A DNA stretch of 64,000 nt. Origin: Sphingobacteriales bacterium. GTDB taxonomy: Bacteria; Bacteroidota; Bacteroidia; Chitinophagales; Chitinophagaceae. The stretch is from contig JAIXSZ010000081.1 of assembly GCA_027484425.1 (NCBI GenBank), positions 186,001 through 250,000 on the forward strand. Reading direction: 5' to 3'. Position numbers and translations under genes: made by a program. Positions 28,266 to 35,234 of the stretch are shown one piece after another; positions within the stretch are counted from its first letter, which is position 1; each line of letters begins with the position of its first letter. The notes beneath the pieces were generated by a model. The model was given only the letters and a program-made list of their open reading frames with translations. It searched no databases and was not told where the DNA came from.

Positions 28266-28340
28266 AAGTCCCTCATTACCCCGCCCGTACAAGAGTGCGA
28301 TGCAATGCCCGCTGCTAGTAGCCACACCGTTGGGAGCAAA
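28266..28340. repeat. Dispersed repeat R2, copy a
   Basis: About 75 bp, roughly 80% identical to 34171-34248. Invariant core GCGATGCAATGCCCGCTGCT (20 bases) plus flanking CCCCGC, GTACAAGAG, AGTAG and GGGAGC. Located between two minus-strand genes. Confidence 0.75.
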
Positions 28341-28354
28341 TCTCCCTGTTTTTT
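28332..28354 (+). terminator. Terminator-like hairpin at the end of R2 copy a
   Basis: GGGAG (28332-28336), CAAAT loop, CTCCC (28342-28346), then TGTTTTTT. It points along the plus strand where no plus-strand gene precedes it. Confidence 0.5.
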
Positions 28355-28393
28355 GTGGTTGACTGGAGGAATAAGGGCTGTGGTACACTAGAG

Positions 28394-28792
28394 TTATCCA
28401 TACAAACCAACCACTAAAAATGCCCAGCTAAAGTATGTCCACAATAATGTAAACAAAACATGTATGGCAGTTTCAAAGATTTTGCCCTGCCACAACTTAG
28501 GGGAATAAACGAATAGCTGAAAAAACAGCCTGACTGCCCAGAAAAAAGAAAAGCCTAAACAAATAACATGGCCTAGTGGACTGAGTAGTAAATCGGCAGT
28601 ATTGTGGATACACAATAGCCCCATGAGTAGCACAGTGAGGAAGATAAAAAAGGTATGCACATACATCATTTGCCGGTTGATGAGTGATAGACCGGCGAGG
28701 TCTTTTTTCCAACCAAAATAGGTAGGGAAACCTATGTGTATGAATGCGAGTAGTACTAGTAAGTAGCCAATTAGCTGAAGATGTAGTCCCAT
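28394..28792 (-). CDS. Small four-TM membrane protein
   Basis: 132 aa, almost entirely hydrophobic with four predicted helices; loop motifs FPTYFGWKKDLAGLSLINRQ and FVYSPKLWQGK. No family recognised with certainty. The frame is open further upstream, but the ATG at 28792 lies 1 base from the stop of the methyltransferase gene and gives a clean N-terminus. Last gene of the set DoxX-like, DUF2071, methyltransferase, this protein. Confidence 0.65.
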   Translation of the reverse strand: MGLHLQLIGYLLVLLAFIHIGFPTYFGWKKDLAGLSLINRQMMYVHTFFIFLTVLLMGLLCIHNTADLLLSPLGHVICLGFSFFWAVRLFFQLFVYSPKLWQGKIFETAIHVLFTLLWTYFSWAFLVVGLYG

Positions 28793-28793
28793 A

Positions 28794-29543
28794 TTATTGT
28801 AGGATAAATGTAGTGATGAATCTGTTTGCGGCAATAGTATGTACCGGCTGTAGGTGGGCGCCTGTGAATGTTTTGTGCCACTCGTGGCTGGGGTAAAAAT
28901 GAAGGAACCCAATGTTGTAAGCTATAAAATTTGGTAGGTTTCGTAGGTGCTCTGTCACTAGTATTGTGCCACCGGGCTTCAGGCATCTTTTCAGCTCTTT
29001 GAAAAACTGGATTCTTTCTTCGGTATTCCTTATTTCGTGGGCTGCAAAGATGAGTGTGATGCAGTCTGCACTGGCATTAGCTAGTGGCAGCGTTTGTGCT
29101 GGTATGCTCACAGTGCCGGGATAAGGTGGATAGACTTTTCTGGCTCTTCTGATAGATACTTCGGTGTGCGTGAGCGGGTGATAAAAGTCGTATACCAGCA
29201 GGGTAGCATTGCTGAATGTAGCTGCTATTTTTTGGCTGGTTTCGTCGAAGCCAGCGTGTATGTTGATGATGGTAGCACCATTGGCAATAGTGATATCGTT
29301 CAACCATGCTAAATCATACAGATTGCTGCGGTCGTAGATATAATGAGATACTAGCAAAGACAACACTGTGCTACCTGCTACAAGCATAGCGGCTACTGCC
29401 AAAAGCGTGGCAACTGGTGGAGGGGTGCTAGCAGCAATACTAAGTAGTAACCCAATAAGGAGTGCTGCCAACACGTAAAAATGCCAGTTGAACCTGATAA
29501 TGTTCCACACGCCCTGATAAGGTGTTCTTAGGTTTTTTGCCAT
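28794..29543 (-). CDS. Membrane-anchored class I SAM-dependent methyltransferase
   Basis: 249 aa. Two N-terminal TM helices (about 17-65) tether a Rossmann methyltransferase domain. Motif I reads TIINIHAGFDETS rather than the usual D.GCG.G; later motifs are normal: LPLANASADCITLIFAAHEI, ELKRCLKPGGTILVTEHL. The unusual first motif may alter SAM binding or mark a distinct subfamily. Overlaps the DUF2071 gene by 16 bases at its start. Substrate unknown; the anchor suggests a lipid or quinone-like substrate. Confidence 0.8.
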   Translation of the reverse strand: MAKNLRTPYQGVWNIIRFNWHFYVLAALLIGLLLSIAASTPPPVATLLAVAAMLVAGSTVLSLLVSHYIYDRSNLYDLAWLNDITIANGATIINIHAGFDETSQKIAATFSNATLLVYDFYHPLTHTEVSIRRARKVYPPYPGTVSIPAQTLPLANASADCITLIFAAHEIRNTEERIQFFKELKRCLKPGGTILVTEHLRNLPNFIAYNIGFLHFYPSHEWHKTFTGAHLQPVHTIAANRFITTFILQ

Positions 29544-30271
29544 AGTTCGGTTCTACCTTTTTTCCAGTGGTAAGGTACGTCTGTTATCATAAATGCATTG
29601 GCAAGGACAGCCCCTTGCAGCTGCATTTTGTTTATAAAGCCTACATCTGCCTTTAGTATACTTATGGGTGTGGGTGTCCACTCTTCTCTTACTCCTTCAA
29701 CTATTAGTACTTTATGGGTGGTTTGGTTGTAGCCAAAAGTGAAGGGCATGGGTCCAGTGAATCTTCGGGCTTCTTTCCAACTGGGGAATGGTGAGTTTGT
29801 AGGCAATGAGGCTTGCTCATTGCTGGTATCTGCCACCACAATGAGTGCAGACTTTGCCGACTGGATAGTTGTCGATGAGCCTTCGGTTTTCAGGGAAATA
29901 TCGGTGGTGGTATAGTTGTAATGAGTGAAAAGGTTGCCCAATAATGCCATTTTTTGCTTGTCGGTTTCGGATTGTACAATATACAAACCACGTAGTCTTT
30001 TGCCTCTTCGGTCGGTGTATCTTACAAATATCCTGTACCCTACCAAAACAAAATCATTGCCCATAAACTTAGGAAAACCCTTGGGGCGAAGGTGATGAGC
30101 GGTAACAACTGCTACTGCTACAAAACCCCATTTGCCGTCCCAAGTATCGAGCTCTAAACAAGGGGGCAAGAGGGCGGTAAGCTGCTGCGCAGGTATGGCA
30201 TAGGTAAGCACTATGGTAGAAGAAAAGAAAGCCTCTACTGCAAATGGGTGATTTTTGAGGAAGGATAACAT
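29528..30271 (-). CDS. DUF2071 (YqjF-like) family protein
   Basis: 247-aa soluble protein. It has the DUF2071 features LTYAIPAQQLTALLPPCLELD, FVAVAVVTAHHLRPKGFPKF and YRIFVRYTDRRGKRLRGLYIVQSE, related to the acetoacetate decarboxylase-like fold. No activity is established for the family. Sits 12 bases after the DoxX-like gene and overlaps the methyltransferase gene, indicating one operon. Confidence 0.8.
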   Translation of the reverse strand: MLSFLKNHPFAVEAFFSSTIVLTYAIPAQQLTALLPPCLELDTWDGKWGFVAVAVVTAHHLRPKGFPKFMGNDFVLVGYRIFVRYTDRRGKRLRGLYIVQSETDKQKMALLGNLFTHYNYTTTDISLKTEGSSTTIQSAKSALIVVADTSNEQASLPTNSPFPSWKEARRFTGPMPFTFGYNQTTHKVLIVEGVREEWTPTPISILKADVGFINKMQLQGAVLANAFMITDVPYHWKKGRTELWQKT

Positions 30272-30283
30272 AATGCGTGCGGT

Positions 30284-30676
30284 TTATGTTGATTTTGGTG
30301 TGGTGCTGAGCCGGTAGTGGGTGTAAATACAAACAATAAGGACAGCAGCGAGTAAGATATTGCCCCTACCAAACAACAACAGATGAGGCACCATGGTAAA
30401 CTCTAAAATATTCATAATAGCTATGGTGGCTATCTGGACGATAGCGCACCATTTGGGTTGTATCTTGCTGAGTATCCATACTACCATTAGTATTTCGGTA
30501 ATGCCTATTGTAGTTGTGAGGAGCGCTGCATGATCATAGCCCAGTATCTCGCCTACTATTTGCCGGTGACGGGGTACGAGGTTGAGTACTTTGCAGCAAA
30601 AACCATTGATGAGCCACACCAAGGTAATACCCCAATGGAGCAGATGCAGCAGCCGTATTTTGAAACTATTGGTCAT
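30284..30676 (-). CDS. DoxX-like four-TM membrane protein
   Basis: 130 aa with four hydrophobic helices and the DoxX-like pattern WGITLVWLINGFCCKVLNLVPRH..IVGEIL and GITEILMVVWIL. DoxX relatives are linked to quinone/thiol redox functions in other bacteria; the role here is unproven. First gene of the four-gene minus-strand set; 41 bases separate it from the COQ4 homologue stop upstream, so it may share that transcript. Confidence 0.7.
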   Translation of the reverse strand: MTNSFKIRLLHLLHWGITLVWLINGFCCKVLNLVPRHRQIVGEILGYDHAALLTTTIGITEILMVVWILSKIQPKWCAIVQIATIAIMNILEFTMVPHLLLFGRGNILLAAVLIVCIYTHYRLSTTPKST

Positions 30677-30717
30677 GAGAGAAAGTATAACGGAAGATAG
30701 TGTTTTGCAGCGTTTTA

Positions 30718-31263
30718 TCAGATTTTATCAAACTTCGCCAGTTTTTCAAGCAGGTCCGGATTGTTTACCGGTTGGTGGTTGATGATCTTTTTGAGGTCGG
30801 CAAAGTTTTCGTTTAGTAGTTCCTTAAAATTCCACTTTGCTATGCTGCGGGCTGTACGTCCGCGTGCGAACTGACGGCGGAAGTAACCCCATTGGTCGGG
30901 CAGCATCATGCCAGCAAAAACTGCTGTGCCGAGCGTGAAGGGAGATATTTTGCCGTTGCCAATAAGGTAAAACTGCATTGCTGCCTCGTCGTAAATGTGC
31001 GTACTGAAATCGAGCAGTATGTGGAAAGCATCGTGCCGCTCTACCTTGGGTACTGGTTGCAGCTCTTCGTCTCGCAGAAACATACCTAACTCACGCCCTA
31101 GGGTTCCCTTGGGGTAGGTCATTAGATCTTCCATACGCAGGCCCCAGGGCTGGCGTTTTTCGTACAACCGTGCGTGTATAGGTATAACCTCGCCCAGTAA
31201 GAATAAAAGAATGCGTTCGCGAACACCATGTTCTGTCTTGTACTTGATAATAATTGGTTTCAT
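30718..31263 (-). CDS. COQ4-like protein
   Basis: 181 aa. Carries the COQ4 metal-binding signature HDxxH-x11-E exactly: H77, D78, H81 and E93, preceded by VPKVERHD. COQ4 acts in ubiquinone biosynthesis, recently linked to C1 oxidative decarboxylation of the quinone head group. Bacteroidota normally make menaquinone, so the substrate here may differ. ATG at 31263; a 24-bp palindrome lies 26 bases upstream, identical in layout to the one before the GbsR-type regulator gene. Confidence 0.8.
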   Translation of the reverse strand: MKPIIIKYKTEHGVRERILLFLLGEVIPIHARLYEKRQPWGLRMEDLMTYPKGTLGRELGMFLRDEELQPVPKVERHDAFHILLDFSTHIYDEAAMQFYLIGNGKISPFTLGTAVFAGMMLPDQWGYFRRQFARGRTARSIAKWNFKELLNENFADLKKIINHQPVNNPDLLEKLAKFDKI

Positions 31264-31288
31264 GTTTCTATTTTTATTTTAATTACGG

Positions 31289-31312
31289 AATTTTCAGAAA
31301 ATATTGAAAGTT
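31289..31312. promoter_or_regulatory. Operator candidate upstream of the COQ4-like gene
   Basis: AATTTTCA-N8-TGAAAGTT. Inner edge 26 bases from the ATG, as at 31897-31920. The spacer contains a TATTTT run on the minus strand that could be part of the -7 box, so binding would block transcription. Confidence 0.6.
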
Positions 31313-31364
31313 ATTGTCCCTTAAAAACCGGGAATTTATCCCGGTAGTAAGTAAGTAAAACCTG

Positions 31365-31871
31365 TTATTTAAATAGTTTGAGTAAGGTACCAGTAAACCA
31401 ATTATCGCTAGCAGCTACCAGTCCTGTCAGTGCTTTGTCGCCTTTTAGCGCAAAGCGCTCTATGGATAGCATGGTTTCCAGAAATTCAGCGCTCTCCTTA
31501 CTAGCACCGCCATCTTCTATTTCTTTGAGGTCAGTTACTGTTTTCAGCAGTGGGTCAAACTCTTTTTTCTTGCGCTCCTGCACTATGCACATTGCCACTT
31601 TCCAAATGTCTTTTTCTGCTTGAAAAAATTCTTTGCGCTCTCCTGGTTTCAGTACCTTGTTCACTAGTTTCCAGTCTATCAGTTCGCGCAGATTCATATT
31701 TGCATTGCCTCTGCTTATCTGTAGTTGCTCCATCACATCGTCGGCGCACAGCGCATCTGGTGCTATTAGGAGCAATGCATGTATTTGCGCCATTGTCCGG
31801 TTAATTCCCCACTGGGTGCCTAGCACCCCCCAACTCTGTATAAACTCCTGCTTGGCTTCTTCGAACTTCAT
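31365..31871 (-). CDS. GbsR/MarR-type transcriptional regulator
   Basis: 168-aa winged-helix repressor. N-terminal FIQSWGVLGTQWGINRTMAQ and the recognition region VMEQLQISRGNANMNLREL (about 45-63) match the GbsR branch of MarR. The C-terminal half is helical with a Lys-rich segment and a likely dimerisation helix. Upstream on the same strand of the COQ4-like gene, 101 bases away. It has its own palindromic operator candidate, which implies autoregulation and control of the downstream genes (inference). Confidence 0.85.
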   Translation of the reverse strand: MKFEEAKQEFIQSWGVLGTQWGINRTMAQIHALLLIAPDALCADDVMEQLQISRGNANMNLRELIDWKLVNKVLKPGERKEFFQAEKDIWKVAMCIVQERKKKEFDPLLKTVTDLKEIEDGGASKESAEFLETMLSIERFALKGDKALTGLVAASDNWFTGTLLKLFK

Positions 31872-31896
31872 GACACAAAGAAAGGACTATTTATTG

Positions 31897-31920
31897 AACT
31901 TTCAAAATTTACTGAAAGTT
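31897..31920. promoter_or_regulatory. Operator candidate upstream of the GbsR/MarR-type gene
   Basis: Perfect AACTTTCA-N8-TGAAAGTT palindrome, 26 bases before the ATG at 31871. Same arms, spacer length and distance as the site before the COQ4-like gene. Confidence 0.65.
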
Positions 31921-31948
31921 ATTTCATGATGTCGGAAATGTACTTTTG

Positions 31949-33286
31949 TTATTTTACTACCGTTAATTTATTAGTTGTAGAAAAATGTTCTGTCGTTGCT
32001 TTGATAAAATAAACACCAGATGGAACATCTAGGTCTAGCTGTTCTACACTGTTGGTTTTGATGTCAAATTTCTTTACTTCCTTACCCCATACATTGGTGA
32101 TAACTATAGTCACTAGCTGCGTTTTTAGTCCTTCGATAGAGATGCTAAACTTACCATTACTGGGGTTTGGATATATGCTGATACTTGGTATTAGTTTTTC
32201 CGCTGTAACAAAATCCAAGAAGTTAGCTATTTTCCTAATCCTGTTGTTGTTCTCATCTGAAATATAAATGTCAAGACCGTCAAAAGTAATACTTGTTATT
32301 ACTGTAAATTTTGTATCCAATGGCGGTAAATAGTCTCCATTGAATCCGCCAACACCATAACCTGCTACGTTTGTAATGATGCCTGCTGCGTTTATTTTTC
32401 TTATTCTGCCTTTTATGCCCAATGTGAAGCCATCCCCTCCTTCTGAGATATACACATTTCCTTTATTGTCTACAGCCACATCGAGAGAACCAATTTGAGC
32501 AGCGGTGGCGGGGATATTATCTCCGTTATAACCACCAATACCTGTACCAGCAATGGTAGTGATGATACCCATATTGTCAACTTTACGAATTCTGTATCCC
32601 CCATTTTCGGCAATAAATAGGTTGCCTTGTTTGTCAAGTGCTATGCCTGAAGGTCCCATTAACTGAGCTGAAGTAGCAGGACCTCCATCGCCTAAAACAG
32701 AACCTCCACCTGCTATGGTAGTGATAATACCAGCTGTATCAACTTTACGAATACGTTCATTACCACCATCAGCAATGTACATGTTGCCCAAACTATCTAA
32801 AAAAACATCCGTGGGGTTTTTCAGCAAAGCCGAAGTAGCAGGACCATTGTCGCCAGCAAACCCCCAAACTCCAGTACCCACAACTGTGGTGATAATGCCA
32901 GAAGTGCTGATTTTCCTGATGCAACTATTGTGTACTTGAGCGAAATAAACATTGCCCGTATCATCGACAAACACCCCATAAGATATACTGATCTTGGCTG
33001 ATGTAGCGGGTCCGTTATCGCCATCGTAGCCGATAAGACCATTGCCAGCTATTGTAGTAATAACTCCGGAAGTGTTAATTTTTCTGATTCGGTAATTACC
33101 TGCATCAGAAAAATAAATATTGTGATTTTTATCTACGAATACCCCTTGTGGACCAAAAATATCGGCGGTTATAGCTAACATACTATCTCCGTTGTAGCCT
33201 TGAATACCTGTACCAGCAACTGTGGTAACAACCTGACTAAAAGAAGTATAAGGCAGGAAAAGGAATAGGAAAAGGAGCTTTTTCAT
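31949..33286 (-). CDS. NHL-repeat T9SS-secreted protein
   Basis: 445 aa. Signal peptide (MKKLLFLFLFLPYTSFSQ), then six or so NHL beta-propeller units, each with TTIAGTG..GYNGD..PATSAQ and GNVYISDGGN.RIRKV landmarks, then a type A sorting domain (SIYPNPSNGKFSISI, NVWGKEVKKF, VPSGVYFIKATT). Exported through the type IX system. Propellers of this kind bind ligands or proteins; no enzyme motif is visible. Shares its signal peptide and leader with the 26661-28196 gene. Confidence 0.85.
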   Translation of the reverse strand: MKKLLFLFLFLPYTSFSQVVTTVAGTGIQGYNGDSMLAITADIFGPQGVFVDKNHNIYFSDAGNYRIRKINTSGVITTIAGNGLIGYDGDNGPATSAKISISYGVFVDDTGNVYFAQVHNSCIRKISTSGIITTVVGTGVWGFAGDNGPATSALLKNPTDVFLDSLGNMYIADGGNERIRKVDTAGIITTIAGGGSVLGDGGPATSAQLMGPSGIALDKQGNLFIAENGGYRIRKVDNMGIITTIAGTGIGGYNGDNIPATAAQIGSLDVAVDNKGNVYISEGGDGFTLGIKGRIRKINAAGIITNVAGYGVGGFNGDYLPPLDTKFTVITSITFDGLDIYISDENNNRIRKIANFLDFVTAEKLIPSISIYPNPSNGKFSISIEGLKTQLVTIVITNVWGKEVKKFDIKTNSVEQLDLDVPSGVYFIKATTEHFSTTNKLTVVK

Positions 33287-33307
33287 GGTAAAGGGATGTA
33301 TGTATGC

Positions 33308-33315
33308 TAAAATTA
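33308..33315 (-). promoter_or_regulatory. Probable -7 variant TAATTTTA of the NHL gene
   Basis: About 22 bases before the ATG; a TTG on the minus strand lies 17 bases further upstream at roughly -33. The same variant sits before the 26661 gene. Confidence 0.4.
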
Positions 33316-33323
33316 AGGGATTT

Positions 33324-33731
33324 TTAAAGTTTCAATTGGGTTTTGAATTCATCAATATTCACAACGTTTATGCTTGGGAACGGTATAGATTTTAGTATTG
33401 AAAAATGGCTATCATGAGTGATTAAATAACTTGCACCGGCTGCAACAAAACAATCGACAAACTTGTTGTCATCTTTGTCTGAAATTAAATCCCATTTAAA
33501 AAAAACTTGAGTAAAATGAACGTTGGGTAGTTCTTTTAATGCCGTGAGGAAATTATTTGCTACAATAGGTGCATACTTACGGCTTAATATTTCATCATAC
33601 TCAAATAAAATATCATCAGTAACATAGATGTCAATTTGTTCGTTTAAAATAGCCACTACTAACCAGTGATATATTGATTTTGATGATAATGAAGCTACCA
33701 GAACATTGGTATCAATTACTACTTTAATCAT
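33324..33731 (-). CDS. PIN-domain toxin (COG1569-type ribonuclease)
   Basis: 135-aa nuclease toxin. Motifs: VVIDTNVLVAS (D7), a central acidic region with FEYDEIL, and SDKDDNKFVDCFVAAGASYLITHD, giving the acidic metal-binding set. The ATG at 33731 gives the standard N-terminus MIKVVIDTN; a longer start at 33749 is less likely. Overlaps the antitoxin gene by 8 bases. Targets are unknown; relatives cut RNA. Confidence 0.85.
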   Translation of the reverse strand: MIKVVIDTNVLVASLSSKSIYHWLVVAILNEQIDIYVTDDILFEYDEILSRKYAPIVANNFLTALKELPNVHFTQVFFKWDLISDKDDNKFVDCFVAAGASYLITHDSHFSILKSIPFPSINVVNIDEFKTQLKL

Positions 33732-33939
33732 TTGTAGTATTGTTTTCATTTAGCCACTGGTTCATGGTGGTAGTACTATATTTTTTCTCTTCCCAAATTT
33801 TATCTGCTTCTTCTATTGCTTTTTGGGCAAAGTACGTTGCTAAATACCGTTTTATATTCAACAAATCATTTTCCGGCACATCTGCTGCATAAAGCTTTAA
33901 TAATTCTTGCTGGATGTTACTTAATGAACGGGCTGGCAT
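33724..33939 (-). CDS. Antitoxin partner of the PIN toxin
   Basis: 71-aa acidic, helical protein (MPARSLSNIQQELLKLYAADVP.., EEADKIWEEKKYS). The order antitoxin then overlapping PIN toxin is typical of VapBC-like modules. The N-terminal half may bind DNA, the C-terminal half the toxin. A perfect palindrome overlaps its -7 box. Confidence 0.75.
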   Translation of the reverse strand: MPARSLSNIQQELLKLYAADVPENDLLNIKRYLATYFAQKAIEEADKIWEEKKYSTTTMNQWLNENNTTND

Positions 33940-33948
33940 AATTTAAAT

Positions 33949-33967
33949 TTTGTATGATACAAAGTTA
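33949..33967 (-). promoter_or_regulatory. Promoter and operator of the PIN toxin-antitoxin module
   Basis: Perfect palindrome TTTGTATGATACAAA (33949-33963; 7-bp arms) overlaps the minus-strand -7 box TAACTTTG (33960-33967), 10-28 bases before the antitoxin ATG. Well placed for autorepression. Confidence 0.55.
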
Positions 33968-34170
33968 AGCTTTTGCTTGTAATCGGATTTACCAGAGTGC
34001 GGTATGTACTGAATAAACGGAATACGAGCTTGAAAGGTGTGGTATTTAGGATTTGCAATGGCTGATGGTCATTCCGTATTGAACGAGTTCATTGCAGAAT
34101 TAGTGGGGAGACACAACGACGACGCAGAAAATAAAAATGGACTATACATTACTAGATGCCTACACAGGAC

Positions 34171-34248
34171 AAAGCTCCTCACTGCCCCGCAGGTACAAGA
34201 GAGCGATGCAATGCCCGCTGCTAGTAGTGGTGAGGCTGGGAGCCAAAA
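34171..34248. repeat. Dispersed repeat R2, copy b
   Basis: Partner of 28266-28340. This copy is flanked by complementary ends (GCTCC with GGAGC, TCAC with GTGA), so it could fold as one stem. Both copies keep the frame read as LPR.YK.AMQCPLLV. Confidence 0.75.
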
Positions 34249-34293
34249 GAGAAAAAATGATATAGGGTGATAGTACTGCTGGGTATAGTGTGT

Positions 34294-34301
34294 TATTTTT
34301 G
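34294..34301 (+). promoter_or_regulatory. -7 box TATTTTTG immediately before the LD-carboxypeptidase gene
   Basis: Exact TAnnTTTG match ending 5 bases before the ATG at 34307, which would give a leaderless or almost leaderless transcript. Confidence 0.4.
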
Positions 34302-34306
34302 AGGGT

Positions 34307-35215
34307 ATGATGCATCCTGAGTATTTATCGGAAGGTTCGGTGGTGGGTATTACTTGTCCATCGGGTTATGTAAGTGCAGAGCGGGTGAGCTATGCGGTGA
34401 CGGTACTGGAGCGGTGGGGCTATAGGGTGGTGGTGGGTAGCACGGTGGGCAATGAGCACCACTACTTTGCGGGTACTGATGCTGAGCGGCTGGCTGACCT
34501 GCAGCAGATGCTGGACGACCCAACAATAGATGCTATACTGATGGGCAGGGGTGGCTATGGTATGAGCCGAATAATAGATGACATAGACTGGAGGGGCTTT
34601 GTGAAAAAACCTAAATGGATCTGTGGCTTCTCTGACATAACAGTAATGCACAGTCATGTGCAGGCACAGTATTATATACCTACGCTACACAGCCCAATGT
34701 GTGGGGCTTTTAAGCCCGATACGGAGCTCAGCGAGTGGCTATTGTCGCTACGGAAGGCACTGACGGGGCAGCCGCTGGTGTACCCTACTTCGCGCTGTGC
34801 TTATAACCGACCGGGCAAGGCTACGGCTGTGCTGACAGGGGGCAACCTGGCTATGCTGGCGCACCTGACGGGATCGGCAAGTGAAGTAGACACTACGGGC
34901 AAAATACTGTATATAGAAGATATAGGGGAACACCTGTATAATGTGGACCGTATGCTGCTGAACCTAAAGCGGGCGGGCAAACTGGCGCACCTAGCAGGAC
35001 TGGTGGTGGGAAGCTTCACGGATATGCAAGACACTGAACGCCCCTTTGGGCAGACTGTGGAGGAGATAATAACTGATAAAGTGCGTGAGTATGATTATCC
35101 GGTATGTTTTGGGATGCAGGCAGGCCACCAAACAGTTAACTATACGCTGGTGCTGGGGGCACTGCATACGCTACATGTGACAGATGAAGGTGGTGTGCTG
35201 AGTTTGGTACACTGA
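34307..35215 (+). CDS. LD-carboxypeptidase (peptidase family S66)
   Basis: 302-aa serine peptidase that trims the terminal D-Ala from murein tetrapeptides during cell-wall recycling. The S66 triad is visible: nucleophile S109 in ICGFSDIT, E204 in YIEDIGEHLYNVDRML and H274 in GMQAGHQTVNYTLVLGA. Two starts (34307 and 34310) are adjacent. No signal peptide, so cytoplasmic as expected. Converges with a GT39-like gene. Confidence 0.9.
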   Translation: MMHPEYLSEGSVVGITCPSGYVSAERVSYAVTVLERWGYRVVVGSTVGNEHHYFAGTDAERLADLQQMLDDPTIDAILMGRGGYGMSRIIDDIDWRGFVKKPKWICGFSDITVMHSHVQAQYYIPTLHSPMCGAFKPDTELSEWLLSLRKALTGQPLVYPTSRCAYNRPGKATAVLTGGNLAMLAHLTGSASEVDTTGKILYIEDIGEHLYNVDRMLLNLKRAGKLAHLAGLVVGSFTDMQDTERPFGQTVEEIITDKVREYDYPVCFGMQAGHQTVNYTLVLGALHTLHVTDEGGVLSLVH

Positions 35216-35234
35216 TAGTATTTTCATGATTTTG

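Larger units (their letters stand above)
33940..34306. other. Spacer between the PIN module and the LD-carboxypeptidase gene
   Basis: 367 bp: PIN-module promoter/operator, an R1-like tail (GGGGAGACACAACGACGACG near 34107-34126), repeat R2 copy b (34171-34248) with a 42-codon open frame across it (34137-34265), and the -7 box of the next gene (34294-34301). Confidence 0.65.

Noticed and set aside
31941-31948. Plus-strand TACTTTTG box
   Set aside because: It points into the 3' end of the NHL gene in antisense with no plus-strand gene following and no -33 element; probably chance.
34037-34270. 77-codon open frame across R2 copy b
   Set aside because: It runs through R1-like and R2 repeat DNA in a frame not shared with R2 copy a; the alternative 42-codon frame is reported as a finding only.
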